From Rhabdothermincola salaria (GTDB taxonomy: Bacteria > Actinomycetota > Acidimicrobiia > Acidimicrobiales > Acidimicrobilacustridaceae): 64,000 bases of DNA. The position numbers were made by a program, and so were the translations under genes. The notes below the pieces were generated by a model that was not told the DNA's origin, searched no databases, and was given only the letters and a program-made list of their open reading frames with translations. This document shows, piece after piece, positions 17,592 to 26,872 of this stretch (positions are counted from its first letter, which is position 1; the number at the start of each line of letters is the position of its first letter). The stretch is taken from positions 1 through 64,000 of the forward strand of contig NZ_JAJQXW010000002.1 of NCBI RefSeq assembly GCF_021246445.1, read 5' to 3'.

Positions 17592-17666
17592 CGCGGCATC
17601 GTACGCCGCACCCCTCCGTTCAGGCATGCAATCCGGCGACTGAGGGCGCTACTAGCGTGACGGCCC

Positions 17667-20123
17667 GTGACGAAGCACCGCCGAGACCGCCGCTCATCGC
17701 CCGCCCCCACCAAGACCGCTCCACCACTGGGGTTCCTCGGACGCGGTGGGCGTTTCGTCTCCCGCCACCACCGCTGGTTCGCCATCGTCTGGGTGCTGCT
17801 GATCGTGCTGGCCGGCTACCTCAACGGCCTCTACGGCAAGAGCCTGTCGGACAGCTTCCGCATCAACGGCACGGACTCCCAGGCCGCCTACGACTTGATG
17901 GCCGACCGCTTCCAGGGCCAGGAGGGGGCGACGGCCACCGTCGTCTACCAGGTCCCCGACGGCCAGTCGCTCACCGACGCCGCCAACGCCAAGGTCGTCG
18001 CCGACGTCACCGACGCCCTCTCCAAGGCCGACGGGGTGGCGTCGGTCCCGAACCCGATCTCCTCCGACCCCAAAGAGGCCCTGGCCCAGTACGCCGCCAA
18101 CCTCGACGCCGACCAAGCAGCCGCGGTCAACGCGCTCGCTCCCGACCTCCCTCCGTCGCTGTCCAGCGACGGACGCACGGCCTACGCCACGGTCACGTTC
18201 ACCGACACGTTGGTGGACCTCATGGAGGCCCAACCGATCAACCCCGACGAAGAAGCCACCGCCTACGACAACCCGTACAACACATTGCAGAAGGCGGTCG
18301 ACAGCGTCGACACCGGCCCCGTGACCGTCGCCATCGGAGGCCCGGTCGCCGACAGCTGGAACGCCCCCGTGTCGTGGTGGGCCAACCACGCCGACGAGGT
18401 GGGCCTCGCCCTCGGCGCCATCCTCTTGCTGGTCGCCTTCGGCTCGCTGTTCGGCATGGCCATCCCCATCGCCACCGCCCTGTTCGGCGCCGTGGTCGCC
18501 AGCGGGTTCGTCTACCTGCTGGCCAGCATCATCAGCGTCTCGTCAGCCGCCCCTCCCGTCACCTTGATGATCAGCATCGGCGTCGGGCTCGACTACTCGC
18601 TGCTCATCGTCACCCGCTACCGGTCGTTCCTCGCCGAGGGCTACGAGCCCCACGATGCCGTGGGGATGGCCATGGCCTCCGCCGGCAAGGCGGCCGTGTT
18701 CGCCGGTCTCACCGTCTGCATCGCCCTGCTGGGGCTCCTGCTCGTGCCCATCCCACTGGTGCAGACCCTCGGGGTGGCCGCCGCCATCGGCGTCGCCGTG
18801 ATGATCCTGGCCGCCACCACGTTGCTGCCCACCCTGCTGGGCTTCGCCGGCAACAAGATCGACCGGGTCCGGCTCCCCTTCAACAAGGAGGACCCCGACG
18901 CCGATCCCGAGAAGAGCTTCTGGGGCCGCTTCGCCCACACCATGTCGAACCGTCCCTGGTTCTCGCTCCTCGGCGGGCTGGCCGTGCTGGTCGTGCTGGC
19001 CTTCCCCTTCCTCAGCATCGACTTCGGGATGCCCGACGACAGCTCCCAGCCGTCGGACCTCTCCCAACGCACCGCCTTCGTCGAGATCGACTCGGCGTTC
19101 GGTCCGGGCACCAACGGTCCGCTGGTGGTGGCCGTCGCCCTGCCCACCGACGACCCGGGCAACTTCGAGTCGGCCCTCACCACGCTCGACCCCGTGAGCA
19201 AAGCCGTCGCCGCGCTCCAGCCCCCCAACACCGTCGAGGGCATCCAGTACTCGGTGGGCCCCATCCCCAACGACGTCAACGCCACCACCGCGGTGATCTA
19301 CAGCCTCACCCCCACCACGGGACCCGACGACCAGGCCACCACCGAGCTCGTCGAACGCCTCCGGTCCGACCTGGCCACGGCCACGTCGGGCACGCAGCTC
19401 GAGGCGCACGTCGGCGGCAACACCGCCACCCTCATCGACCTCACGAAGCTGGTGGTGCAGTACCTGCCCTACGTCATCGCGGCAGTGGTGCTGGGTTCGT
19501 TCATCTTGTTGACCCTGGTCTTCCGGTCCATCCTCGTGCCGCTCAAGGCCGCCTTCATGAACCTCATCTCGATCAGCGCGGCCTACGGCGTGGTCGTGGC
19601 GGTCTTCCAGTGGGGCTGGGCCCGCCAGGTGGTGGGCCTCTCCGAGACGATCCCGATCGTGTCGTTCGTGCCGCTCGTGATGTTCGTGATCCTCTTCGGG
19701 CTCTCCATGGACTACGAGGTCTTCTTGATGTCGCGCATCCGCGAGGAGTGGGACCGCACCCATGAACCGCGCACGTCGGTCGTGCTCGGGGTGGCCAACA
19801 CGGCGCGCGTCATCACCACTGCGGCGCTGATCATGATCGCCGTGTTCGCCTCGTTCATCACCAACGCCAACCCCACGGTGAAGCTCATCGGCTTCGGCAT
19901 GGCGGTCGCCGTGCTCATCGACTCGACCATCGTGCGCATGGTGTTGGTGCCGGCGATCATGGAGCTGCTCGGCAAGCGGGCCTGGTGGTTCCCGACGTGG
20001 CTCGAGTGGCTTCCCAAACTCGACGTGGAGGGCCCGTCGTCTCCGGCTCCGGCCGCCACCCCGGCCACCCCTGCGGCGGGGCCGACTCCCCCATCAGCCA
20101 CCGGCGCCGACGCCGAGCGCTGA
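17667..20123 (+). CDS. MMPL family RND transporter
   Basis: The 818-residue protein shows duplicated RND halves. Each has one N-terminal helix, a periplasmic domain (about 60-240 and 450-610) and a helical bundle (about 245-440 and 615-780). Conserved segments include GLDYSLLIVTRYRSF and GLSMDYEVFLMSRIREEW. Such proteins export lipids or cell-envelope glycolipids using the proton gradient. A Pro/Ala-rich cytoplasmic tail ends it. The start is GTG at 17667, with TAGCGT 8 bases upstream. No lipid synthase adjoins, so the cargo is unknown. Confidence 0.9.
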   Translation: MTKHRRDRRSSPAPTKTAPPLGFLGRGGRFVSRHHRWFAIVWVLLIVLAGYLNGLYGKSLSDSFRINGTDSQAAYDLMADRFQGQEGATATVVYQVPDGQSLTDAANAKVVADVTDALSKADGVASVPNPISSDPKEALAQYAANLDADQAAAVNALAPDLPPSLSSDGRTAYATVTFTDTLVDLMEAQPINPDEEATAYDNPYNTLQKAVDSVDTGPVTVAIGGPVADSWNAPVSWWANHADEVGLALGAILLLVAFGSLFGMAIPIATALFGAVVASGFVYLLASIISVSSAAPPVTLMISIGVGLDYSLLIVTRYRSFLAEGYEPHDAVGMAMASAGKAAVFAGLTVCIALLGLLLVPIPLVQTLGVAAAIGVAVMILAATTLLPTLLGFAGNKIDRVRLPFNKEDPDADPEKSFWGRFAHTMSNRPWFSLLGGLAVLVVLAFPFLSIDFGMPDDSSQPSDLSQRTAFVEIDSAFGPGTNGPLVVAVALPTDDPGNFESALTTLDPVSKAVAALQPPNTVEGIQYSVGPIPNDVNATTAVIYSLTPTTGPDDQATTELVERLRSDLATATSGTQLEAHVGGNTATLIDLTKLVVQYLPYVIAAVVLGSFILLTLVFRSILVPLKAAFMNLISISAAYGVVVAVFQWGWARQVVGLSETIPIVSFVPLVMFVILFGLSMDYEVFLMSRIREEWDRTHEPRTSVVLGVANTARVITTAALIMIAVFASFITNANPTVKLIGFGMAVAVLIDSTIVRMVLVPAIMELLGKRAWWFPTWLEWLPKLDVEGPSSPAPAATPATPAAGPTPPSATGADAER

Positions 20124-20152
20124 GCCCGCGTCCTCGACGACGCCCGGACGCG

Positions 20153-20180
20153 ACGGAGCCCGCCGGGCGGCGGGCTCCGT
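20153..20180. terminator. Bidirectional terminator between convergent genes
   Basis: Arms 20153-20164 and 20169-20180 form a perfect 12-bp stem with loop GGGC. It sits 29 bases after the MMPL stop and 36 bases beyond the stop of the convergent dehydrogenase. Confidence 0.7.
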
Positions 20181-20216
20181 GCGAAGGTGTCGAGCGGGCG
20201 ACGGGCCGTTCCCGGC

Positions 20217-21338
20217 TCAGGCCTCCGGGTAGATCAGCACGCCACGGATGTTCTTGCCGTCGCGCATGTCCTGGTAGCCCTCGTTGATCTCGTCGAGCGT
20301 GTAGGTCTTGGTGACCATGCCGTCGAGGTCGAGCTGGCCCTTGCGATAGAGCTCGCCCAACTTGGGGATGTCGGAGCGCGGGTTGGCCGACCCGAACAGC
20401 GACCCCACGACCTGCTTCTCGGACAGGGTCAGGTCGATGAGGGGGATGTTGTTGGAGGGCTCGTTCCACGGGTGGATGTTGGTCACCACGACCCGTCCCC
20501 GCTTGGAGGTGATGCCCATGATCTGGGCCATCTCGTCGCCCTTGCCCACCCCCATGGTGAGGATGACCTTGTTGCACATGCGCCCCCAGGTCTCCTCGCG
20601 GATCAGCTCGGTGGCCTCCTCGACGCTGCTGGCGGTGTGGGTGGCGCCGAACTTCTGCGCCGTCTCCCGCTTGAACTCCACCGGGTCGATGGCGAAGATG
20701 CGCTCGGCGCCGGCCAGGCGGGCGCCCTGCACGGCGGCGGAGCCGAGACCGCCGACGCCGACCACCGCCACGTTGTCGCCCGGCGCGACCTCGGCGGCGT
20801 AGACGGCCGAACCCCACCCGGTGGTGGCGCCGCAGCCGAGCAGGCAGACCTTGTCGAGGGGCAGGTCGTCGAGCACCTTGACCGCCGACCACTCGTGCAC
20901 CACCGAGTGGTAGGCGAACGTGCCCAGGCCGGCCATCACCAGGGCGTCCTCGCCCTTCACGTGGATGCGGGCGGTGCCGTCCATCATCTTGCCGCCCATG
21001 ATCATCCACCCGTTGTCGCACAGGTTGGAGTGGCCCTCGGCGCACGAGGGGCACTGCCCGCAGGCGGCGACGAAGGAGTACACCACGTGGTCGCCGACGG
21101 CGAAGTTGGTGACCTCGGGACCGACGGCCTCCACCACGCCGGCGCCCTCGTGGCCAGCGATCCACGGGTAGCCCCCGTGGGGCATGTCACCGGTGATGAA
21201 GTGCTCGTCGGAGTGGCACAGCCCCGAGGCCACGTTGCGGACCAACAGCTCCTTGCCCTGCGGCGGGTCGATCTCGATGTCCTCGACGCTCCACTCGGTG
21301 TCGTCGGGCCCCCACAACATCGCGGCTCTGCTCTTCAC
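20217..21338 (-). CDS. NDMA-dependent-type zinc alcohol dehydrogenase
   Basis: The 373-residue MDR enzyme opens with MKSRAAMLWGPDDTEWSVE and carries catalytic zinc residues in GLCHSDEHF and GHEGAG. Its structural zinc lobe is CGQCPSCAEGHSNLC and its Rossmann motif is GVGGLG. The pattern fits the actinobacterial NDMA-dependent alcohol dehydrogenase group, whose nicotinamide is tightly bound and re-oxidised through mycofactocin. The GTG at 21338 follows a GGGGGAG site. TAGATT at 21388-21393 is a possible -10. The mycofactocin link is inference from family, as no mft gene is visible here. Confidence 0.78.
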   Translation of the reverse strand: MKSRAAMLWGPDDTEWSVEDIEIDPPQGKELLVRNVASGLCHSDEHFITGDMPHGGYPWIAGHEGAGVVEAVGPEVTNFAVGDHVVYSFVAACGQCPSCAEGHSNLCDNGWMIMGGKMMDGTARIHVKGEDALVMAGLGTFAYHSVVHEWSAVKVLDDLPLDKVCLLGCGATTGWGSAVYAAEVAPGDNVAVVGVGGLGSAAVQGARLAGAERIFAIDPVEFKRETAQKFGATHTASSVEEATELIREETWGRMCNKVILTMGVGKGDEMAQIMGITSKRGRVVVTNIHPWNEPSNNIPLIDLTLSEKQVVGSLFGSANPRSDIPKLGELYRKGQLDLDGMVTKTYTLDEINEGYQDMRDGKNIRGVLIYPEA

Positions 21339-21443
21339 GCGTCTCCCCCTGGGTCGATCGGCCGGCCACCTGACCGGGACGGGCTGGAATCTAGTCCTCC
21401 CCGGCCGTGACGTCCGTCGCCCCAGGGCGGCTCGGCACCATCG

Positions 21444-22229
21444 TCAGCGGGCGAGCGGACCGCCGGGGATGGGTGTGCCCGGCGGATCGACCTCGGTCTC
21501 ACGGGCCGTGCCGGTGCAGCGGCGGGAGAGCTCGGGGACGCCGGTGCGGTAGGTGTGGCAGGACTCGTCGGCGGGCCGGGCGTCGGAGGCCACCTCGATG
21601 GCGTCGAGGTCCATGAGTCGCCCGAGGCCGATGCTGCAGGCCCGGCGCAGCACCACCACGGGCTCGCGCTCGTCGGCGGGCACCCTGGTCTCCAGCCACT
21701 GCGAGAACGGCCGGCGGTCGAGCGCCATGCCGGCGTAGGGCCCGTCGCCCACCACCTCCTGGCCGTGCAGCTCCCAGTCGAGCAGCTCCACCCCGTCGCG
21801 GGTCAGCCGGGCCCGCCGCTCGACGAAGGAGGCCAGCTCGATGTGGACCTCGTACACCAGGGGCTGGGCGTCGAGCGCATGGGCGGCGGCCAGGGCGGCG
21901 AGGTCGACGGTGTGCACGCACTGGGTCCGGCGGTCGTCGACCCAGCGGTCGGCCAGCACGGCGTCGTCGAGCGAGGTGCCGGCGAGCGCCGCCAGCCCCG
22001 CGGCGCCGACGGGGCAGGTGGACCAGGGCACCCGCACCCCGACCGCCTCGGCCGCGGTGATCCGGGTGCCGTCGTGGGCGAGGCGCACCCGGAAGTGGTG
22101 GATGTAGTCCTCCATGGCGGCGTCGACCGAGCCCGCACCGGGGACGATCTCGATGCGGCGCCGGTAGGTGAGCGGCCCGCGACGCAACCCGACACCGATC
22201 CCAGGGTGCGACTCCAACTGCTCGGCCAT
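21444..22229 (-). CDS. DUF2889 family protein
   Basis: The 261-residue protein has the DUF2889 layout: an N-terminal RRGPLTYRRRIEIVPG segment, an EDYIHHFRVRLAHDG strand, an RVPWSTCPVGA motif and a C-terminal C...CHTYR pair. The family is uncharacterised but is often found next to acyl-CoA ligases and dehydrogenases of aromatic or lipid breakdown, as here with the divergent ligase at 22336. The ATG at 22229 has a GGAGGG ribosome binding site. No catalytic motif is recognised. Confidence 0.75.
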   Translation of the reverse strand: MAEQLESHPGIGVGLRRGPLTYRRRIEIVPGAGSVDAAMEDYIHHFRVRLAHDGTRITAAEAVGVRVPWSTCPVGAAGLAALAGTSLDDAVLADRWVDDRRTQCVHTVDLAALAAAHALDAQPLVYEVHIELASFVERRARLTRDGVELLDWELHGQEVVGDGPYAGMALDRRPFSQWLETRVPADEREPVVVLRRACSIGLGRLMDLDAIEVASDARPADESCHTYRTGVPELSRRCTGTARETEVDPPGTPIPGGPLAR

Positions 22230-22335
22230 GAGGATCCCTCCGGTGTCCCGCCTCGTGCGCTGACCGGGCACGCTAACCCCGCCGCCGACGCGGGTCCCAC
22301 CCCTCGCACCGCCGCCGCGTGATTGGCTGTCGGCC

Positions 22336-23928
22336 ATGGGTTGGGATGCAGACGCGGGGGTCATGACCGTCGACGAGGCGGTGCCTCGCCGCCCGAGGAC
22401 CTTCTGGGCCGCGGTGGAGGAACGGGCGGCGGACACGCCGGACGGCGTGCTCGTGGTCGACGACCTGGGCCGGTCGTTCACCGCCCGGCAGTTCCGCGAC
22501 GCGGCCGAGGCGGTGGCCGCCGGCCTGGCCGAGCACGGCGTGGGTGCGGGCGTGGCGGTCACCTGGCAGCTGCCCACCAGCATCGAGGCCGCCGTGGTGA
22601 CGGCCGCCCTCGCCCGGCTCGGGGCGGTGCAGAACCCTGCCATCACGGTGCTGCGCGAACGCGAGATGCGCATCGTCGTCGACCAGGTCGACCCCGCGCT
22701 GGTGCTGGTGCCGGGCACCTGGAAGGGGTTCGACCACCACGCCATGGTGCAGGCCCTCGACCCCTCGGCCCAGACCGTGGTGGTCGACCACCGCCTCGCT
22801 GCGGCGGAAGGGGGTCTGGCCCTCCCCCTCGGCGACCCCGCGATCCTCGCCCCTCCCCTGCCGGGCGGCGACGCCGAGACCCGCTGGATCTACTACTCGT
22901 CGGGCACGACCAGCGCCCCCAAGGGGGTGCGCCACACCGACACCTCGGTGATGGCGGCGTGCGACGCCATGCTCGAGCGGCTCCGCATGGGCCCCGACGA
23001 CCTGTACCCGATCGCCTTCCCCCTCTCCCACATCGGCGGCGCGGCGATGCTGGCCATGGCCCTGCGCTCGGGCTGCACGTTGGCCCTGTTCGACACGTTC
23101 GACGCGTCGACGGCCGACACCATGGCGTCGTTCTCGCCGACGCTGCTGGGCTCGGCGCTGCCGTTCCACCAGGCCTACATGGCCGCCCAACAACGGCACG
23201 GCGCCGAGCCGCTCTACCCGCGCCTCAAGGCGTGCACGAGCGGCGGGGCGGCCAAGCCCAGCGGTCACCACGCCCGGGTCCGGGAGGTGCTCGGCGGGGC
23301 GGGGGTCGTGTCGGCATGGGGCCTCACCGAGGCACCCGTCGTGACCCAGGCCGCCCTCGACGACAGCGACGAGCAGCTCGACGGCACCGAGGGCCGCCCG
23401 GCGCCGGGGGTGCAGATCCGCGCCGTCGCCATCGACGGCCACGTGTGCGCGACCGGCGAGGAAGGCGAGCTGCGGGTCAAGGGGCCCCAGGTGTGCCTGG
23501 GCTACGTCGACCCGTCGCTCGACGCCGACGCCTTCGACGCGGAGGGGTGGTTCCGCACCGGCGACCTCGGGGTGATCTGGCCGACGGGCCATGTGGCCAT
23601 CACCGGCCGCCTCAAGCACGTGATCGTCCGCAACGCCGAGAACATCTCCGGCAAGGAGGTGGAGGACGTGGTGCTCACGTGCCCCGCCGTCGCCGACGTG
23701 GCGGTGCTCGGCGTCCCCGACGAGCGCACCGGCGAACGCGTGGTGGCGGTCATCGTGCCCGCCGACGACGCCGAGGCCCCGAGCGTGGCCGAGCTCGGCG
23801 CGCACTGCACGGCGCAGGGGCTGGCCCGCTACAAGACCCCCGAACAGGTGCACGTCGTCACCTCCATCCCCCGCAACGCCATGGGCAAGGTCCTGGTCCA
23901 GGACCTGCGCGACGAGCTCACGGCCTGA
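22336..23928 (+). CDS. Class I adenylate-forming acyl-CoA ligase
   Basis: The 530-residue ligase has the P-loop YYSSGTTSAPKGVRHT near residue 190, the WGLTEAP motif, and the RTGDLG and GRLKHVIVRNAENIS hinge region. The C-terminal catalytic Lys is in NAMGKVLVQDL. It activates a carboxylic acid as acyl-AMP and then acyl-CoA. The side-chain pocket does not identify the acid. It is followed after 43 bases by a crotonase, so the two probably start and continue one catabolic sequence. Confidence 0.88.
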   Translation: MGWDADAGVMTVDEAVPRRPRTFWAAVEERAADTPDGVLVVDDLGRSFTARQFRDAAEAVAAGLAEHGVGAGVAVTWQLPTSIEAAVVTAALARLGAVQNPAITVLREREMRIVVDQVDPALVLVPGTWKGFDHHAMVQALDPSAQTVVVDHRLAAAEGGLALPLGDPAILAPPLPGGDAETRWIYYSSGTTSAPKGVRHTDTSVMAACDAMLERLRMGPDDLYPIAFPLSHIGGAAMLAMALRSGCTLALFDTFDASTADTMASFSPTLLGSALPFHQAYMAAQQRHGAEPLYPRLKACTSGGAAKPSGHHARVREVLGGAGVVSAWGLTEAPVVTQAALDDSDEQLDGTEGRPAPGVQIRAVAIDGHVCATGEEGELRVKGPQVCLGYVDPSLDADAFDAEGWFRTGDLGVIWPTGHVAITGRLKHVIVRNAENISGKEVEDVVLTCPAVADVAVLGVPDERTGERVVAVIVPADDAEAPSVAELGAHCTAQGLARYKTPEQVHVVTSIPRNAMGKVLVQDLRDELTA

Positions 23929-23971
23929 CCCACGAGGTGCGGCCCGCCCGGGCCGAACCAGAGGAGGAACC

Positions 23972-24808
23972 ATGAACGAGGTCCGCGTCGAGGAGGCCGA
24001 GCCCGGCATCCACGTGGTCACCATCGACCGCACCCACCGCCGCAACGCGCTCAGCTCCAACGTCCTGGCCGAGCTGCACGGGGTGTTCGACGCCCTGGCC
24101 GGCGACCCGGCCGCCCGCGTGGTGGTGCTGACCGGCGAAGGGGTGTCGTTCTGCACCGGGGCGGACGTGAAGTCCGGGCCGGAGGACGCCGACGCCGTGC
24201 AGGGCACCCCCACCGGTGAACTGCTGTCGCGGGTGCAGGGCGACCTCACCCGGACCTTCCTGGCCCAGGAGCTCATGGCCGGGCTGTTCGAGCGGGTCCA
24301 CCGCATGCGCCTGCCGGTCATCGCCGCCGTGAACGGCCACGCCCACGGCGGCGGCTTCGCCCTGGCCCTGGCCTGCGACATCCGCTACGCCGCCGAGTCG
24401 GCCAGCTTCGGCGCGGTGTTCATCAAGCGCGGGGTCTCGGCGTGCGACATGGGCACCAGCTACCACCTGCCTCGCCTCGTGGGCGCGTCGCGAGCAGCCG
24501 AGCTGATGCTCACGGGGCGGGTGTTCGATGCGGCCGAGGCCCGCGAGATGGCCCTGGTGCTCGACGTGGTGCCCGACGGCGAGGTGGTGGAGCGGGCCAT
24601 GGTCACCGCACGCGAGATCGCGTCGAACCCGCCCCTGGCGGTGTGGATGACCAAGGAGACCATGTGGCAGACGGTCGACGCGCCGAGCCTGCGCCACGCC
24701 CTCGACATCGAGAACCGCACCCAGATCATGTGCACCGCCACGGGGGAGCTCACCGAGGCGTTCGCCGCCTTCCGCGAGGGTCGCCCGGCCGAGTGGAAGC
24801 CCCTCTGA
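23972..24808 (+). CDS. Enoyl-CoA hydratase/isomerase family protein
   Basis: The 278-residue crotonase has oxyanion segments GEGVSFCTGADVKSG and GHAHGGGFALALACD and ends with FREGRPAEWKPL. The first classical catalytic Glu is replaced (GGGFALA) and the second region reads FGAVFIKRG, so it is not a textbook hydratase. It may be an isomerase or a hydratase relying on another acid. An AGAGGAGGAACC ribosome binding site supports the ATG. It forms an operon with the upstream ligase. Confidence 0.82.
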   Translation: MNEVRVEEAEPGIHVVTIDRTHRRNALSSNVLAELHGVFDALAGDPAARVVVLTGEGVSFCTGADVKSGPEDADAVQGTPTGELLSRVQGDLTRTFLAQELMAGLFERVHRMRLPVIAAVNGHAHGGGFALALACDIRYAAESASFGAVFIKRGVSACDMGTSYHLPRLVGASRAAELMLTGRVFDAAEAREMALVLDVVPDGEVVERAMVTAREIASNPPLAVWMTKETMWQTVDAPSLRHALDIENRTQIMCTATGELTEAFAAFREGRPAEWKPL

Positions 24809-25166
24809 ACCAGATCTGCAGGGGGCGAGGGTTGGCGGCCAACGCTCGGTCCAGTGGCAATCGGCTGTGTGGGGCGAGTGCCGACCACGGTGCGTGATGT
24901 CGCTGGCGGTCGGGCTGCGCCCGTGGATCGGCGATCGGGGACGCCGAGGGTGAAATTGCCCACGTCGTAGCGACAATGCGAGATGGCCGACGAGGTTGTC
25001 GCCATGACGTGGGCAGATCGGCGAGTGGCACGGGCGGACCGGCCCGGTGCGGGCCCTGGATCTCCAGGGCCGACAGGAAGGGTCGATTCCCTCCCGGCCA
25101 GATCCCGGCGTTCGGGGCGCATCGGCTGGCGTAGGTTCGAGGCTGTATGAGGAGTCAGGAGAGCCC
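24809..25166. other. Intergenic region rich in inverted repeats
   Basis: No coding frame here is convincing. The gap holds a 57-base imperfect inverted repeat (24958-25014) and a perfect palindrome-like hairpin with 9-bp arms (25052-25071). A tRNA-T-arm-like stretch lies near 25078-25095 but cannot be completed into a tRNA. It marks the left side of an accessory island. Confidence 0.5.
24958..25014. repeat. Large imperfect inverted repeat
   Basis: Arms 24958-24976 and 24996-25014 are 19 bases each and match at 17 positions around a 19-base centre. No T-tract follows. It could be a structured RNA, a terminator for the crotonase operon or a small mobile-element footprint. Confidence 0.6.
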
Positions 25167-26300
25167 ATGATCTCGACTCGACGTGACGCGACCTCCCGAG
25201 CGGCTCGAACCACCGTTGCGACGCTGCTGGTGCTGGGCGTCGCACTCGGCGCCTCCGGGTGTGGATCGGACCAACCCGCCATGGGCGACACGCGGATCAC
25301 GGACTACGCGTTGGGCTACCCGACGACCGACGAGTCGATGCCCTCGACCCACGAGATCACCTACGACCAGCGGGGTGGGAAGACCCTGTGGGTCACCGGG
25401 ATGATGCACGACAGCCTCGTCGAGATCGGCCTGGACGGAACGGCGACGGACTTCTTCCCGATGCCCGCCGGCAGCACTCCGCACGGCGTGGCTTTCGATG
25501 CGGACGCCAACCTCTACGTCGGCCTGCAGTACGCCGACGGACCCGACGACCGTGGGCAGATCGCCAGGGTCGACCCGCAGACGGGCGCCGTGCTCGAGAC
25601 GCACGCCGTCGGAGCCGATCCGCATGGGATGAGTATCGGCTCGGACGGCGCAACCGTGTGGTTCACCGGCAAGCTGAGCAACGTGGTCGGCCGCGTGACC
25701 GCCCGAGGAGAGGTGAGCACGTGGCCCCTTCCGACACCGGAGGCGATGCCCATCTACATCACCCCCGGGCCCGACGGTGACGAGCACATGTGGTTCACCG
25801 AGCTCACCGGCAACAAGATCGGACGGATCGCTCCCGACGGCTCGATCAGCGAGTTCGCCATCCCCACGCCGGACAGTCGGCCCATCGCCATCGTCCCCGA
25901 TCCCCGGGGTGATGCGCTGTGGTTCTCCCAGGAGGCGGGCAACAAGGTCGCCCGCATCGACCTGGACGGCACGATCACCGAATACCCCGTCCCCCGGTCG
26001 CAGAGCAACGTCATCCTCGGGGCCCTGACCTTCGCCAGCGACGGCGATCTGTGGATCCAGCAGTACGTCAACCAGGATCCGGAGATCGGTCCGCAGGGGC
26101 CTGGCGGAGACGACCATCTCGTGCGGCTCGCCGCGGACGCCCTGACCCGTGACCCCGACCGACTGCAGGACGGCGACTTCACCTTCTACGCCGTGCCGAC
26201 CGAGAAGTCGGTCCTGCATCGCATCATCGAGGGCCCGGACGGCGGCATCTGGTTCACCGAACTCGCGACCGACAAGATCGGCCGACTCCAGCCGGACTGA
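25167..26300 (+). CDS. Virginiamycin B lyase-like beta-propeller lipoprotein
   Basis: The 377-residue precursor has a signal peptide (ATLLVLGVALGASGC) with lipidation at C32, then repeated blades with the WFTE/KIGRI pattern (for example MWFTELTGNKIGRI, GIWFTELATDKIGRL, LWFSQEAGNKVARI). This is the streptogramin (virginiamycin B) lyase-type propeller. Vgb linearises streptogramin B, but many relatives are unassigned extracytoplasmic proteins. A GGAG site precedes the ATG. It stands alone beside a toxin-antitoxin island. Confidence 0.8.
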   Translation: MISTRRDATSRAARTTVATLLVLGVALGASGCGSDQPAMGDTRITDYALGYPTTDESMPSTHEITYDQRGGKTLWVTGMMHDSLVEIGLDGTATDFFPMPAGSTPHGVAFDADANLYVGLQYADGPDDRGQIARVDPQTGAVLETHAVGADPHGMSIGSDGATVWFTGKLSNVVGRVTARGEVSTWPLPTPEAMPIYITPGPDGDEHMWFTELTGNKIGRIAPDGSISEFAIPTPDSRPIAIVPDPRGDALWFSQEAGNKVARIDLDGTITEYPVPRSQSNVILGALTFASDGDLWIQQYVNQDPEIGPQGPGGDDHLVRLAADALTRDPDRLQDGDFTFYAVPTEKSVLHRIIEGPDGGIWFTELATDKIGRLQPD

Positions 26301-26355
26301 CCGCCCCTTGCGATGGCCGATCGCGCACTGAGCTCCCAACCGGCACCATGCGCGA

Positions 26356-26796
26356 GTGGCAGCTCAGGGCGACCTCCTGTTGTCGATCCGGCGGCAGTTC
26401 AACTGGGGCATCGTCGTCGTGGGCGATCGGGACGATCCCGACGTGCCTGTCGAGCTGGATGAGGATGGTTTCGCAACGTCGGGCACGACACTCGCGTTCG
26501 CAGTGCGCCACGCGCAGGACACTGACCTGGATGACATTGACGCGGATGAACGCGTTCGTCTCGCAGAAGTAGCCATCGACGTGATCGCAGGCCCTCCGAC
26601 TGGTCCGACGACGTTTCAGCACGTCGTCCTCGTCAGATCAGGTTCACTGTCGATCGGTGACGCCGACGGGGTGGATTCGGTGCCGATCGAATCAGGGCAT
26701 TGCCGAATCAGCGTGGTGCTGAACCCCCCGGAGCGCGCGGAGAACGTTCGGGTCTGGGCGGAGCAAGCGGCGACCAGGGGCAGTGATGGCCGATGA
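26356..26796 (+). CDS. Hypothetical protein coupled to a PIN remnant
   Basis: The 146-residue protein (GTG start) has no motif I recognise. It looks like a beta-rich soluble fold (NWGIVVVGDRDDPDVPVEL, GTTLAFAVRHAQD, FQHVVLVRSGSLSIGD). Its stop overlaps the start of a broken PIN-domain frame by four bases (ATGA), so it may have been the partner of that toxin. Its wobble positions look less GC-rich than those of its neighbours. The exact start is uncertain. Confidence 0.5.
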   Translation: MAAQGDLLLSIRRQFNWGIVVVGDRDDPDVPVELDEDGFATSGTTLAFAVRHAQDTDLDDIDADERVRLAEVAIDVIAGPPTGPTTFQHVVLVRSGSLSIGDADGVDSVPIESGHCRISVVLNPPERAENVRVWAEQAATRGSDGR

Positions 26797-26864
26797 AGCT
26801 GTACCTCGAGACGAGCCTGCCGGTGCCTCGATGTGCCGGAGGGTGGCCACGTTCCCGGCGGTAG
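26793..26864 (+). pseudogene. Truncated PIN-domain (VapC-like) toxin remnant
   Basis: The frame starts MKLYLETSLP, the usual opening of a PIN-domain ribonuclease family, then loses similarity and stops after 23 residues, compared with about 130-170 in intact proteins. It starts inside the stop of the upstream gene (ATGA overlap), as in a toxin-antitoxin operon. The break coincides with the 14-bp direct repeat at 26865. Confidence 0.55.
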
Positions 26865-26872
26865 GTGGCAGC

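Noticed and set aside
25040-25105. tRNA-like stretch with a GGCC...GGCC acceptor-like pairing and a T-arm-like GGGTCGATTCCC
   Set aside because: There is no D-arm, the central hairpin lacks a 7-base anticodon loop and total length is about 60 bases, so it cannot be a functional tRNA. It may be chance in GC-rich sequence.
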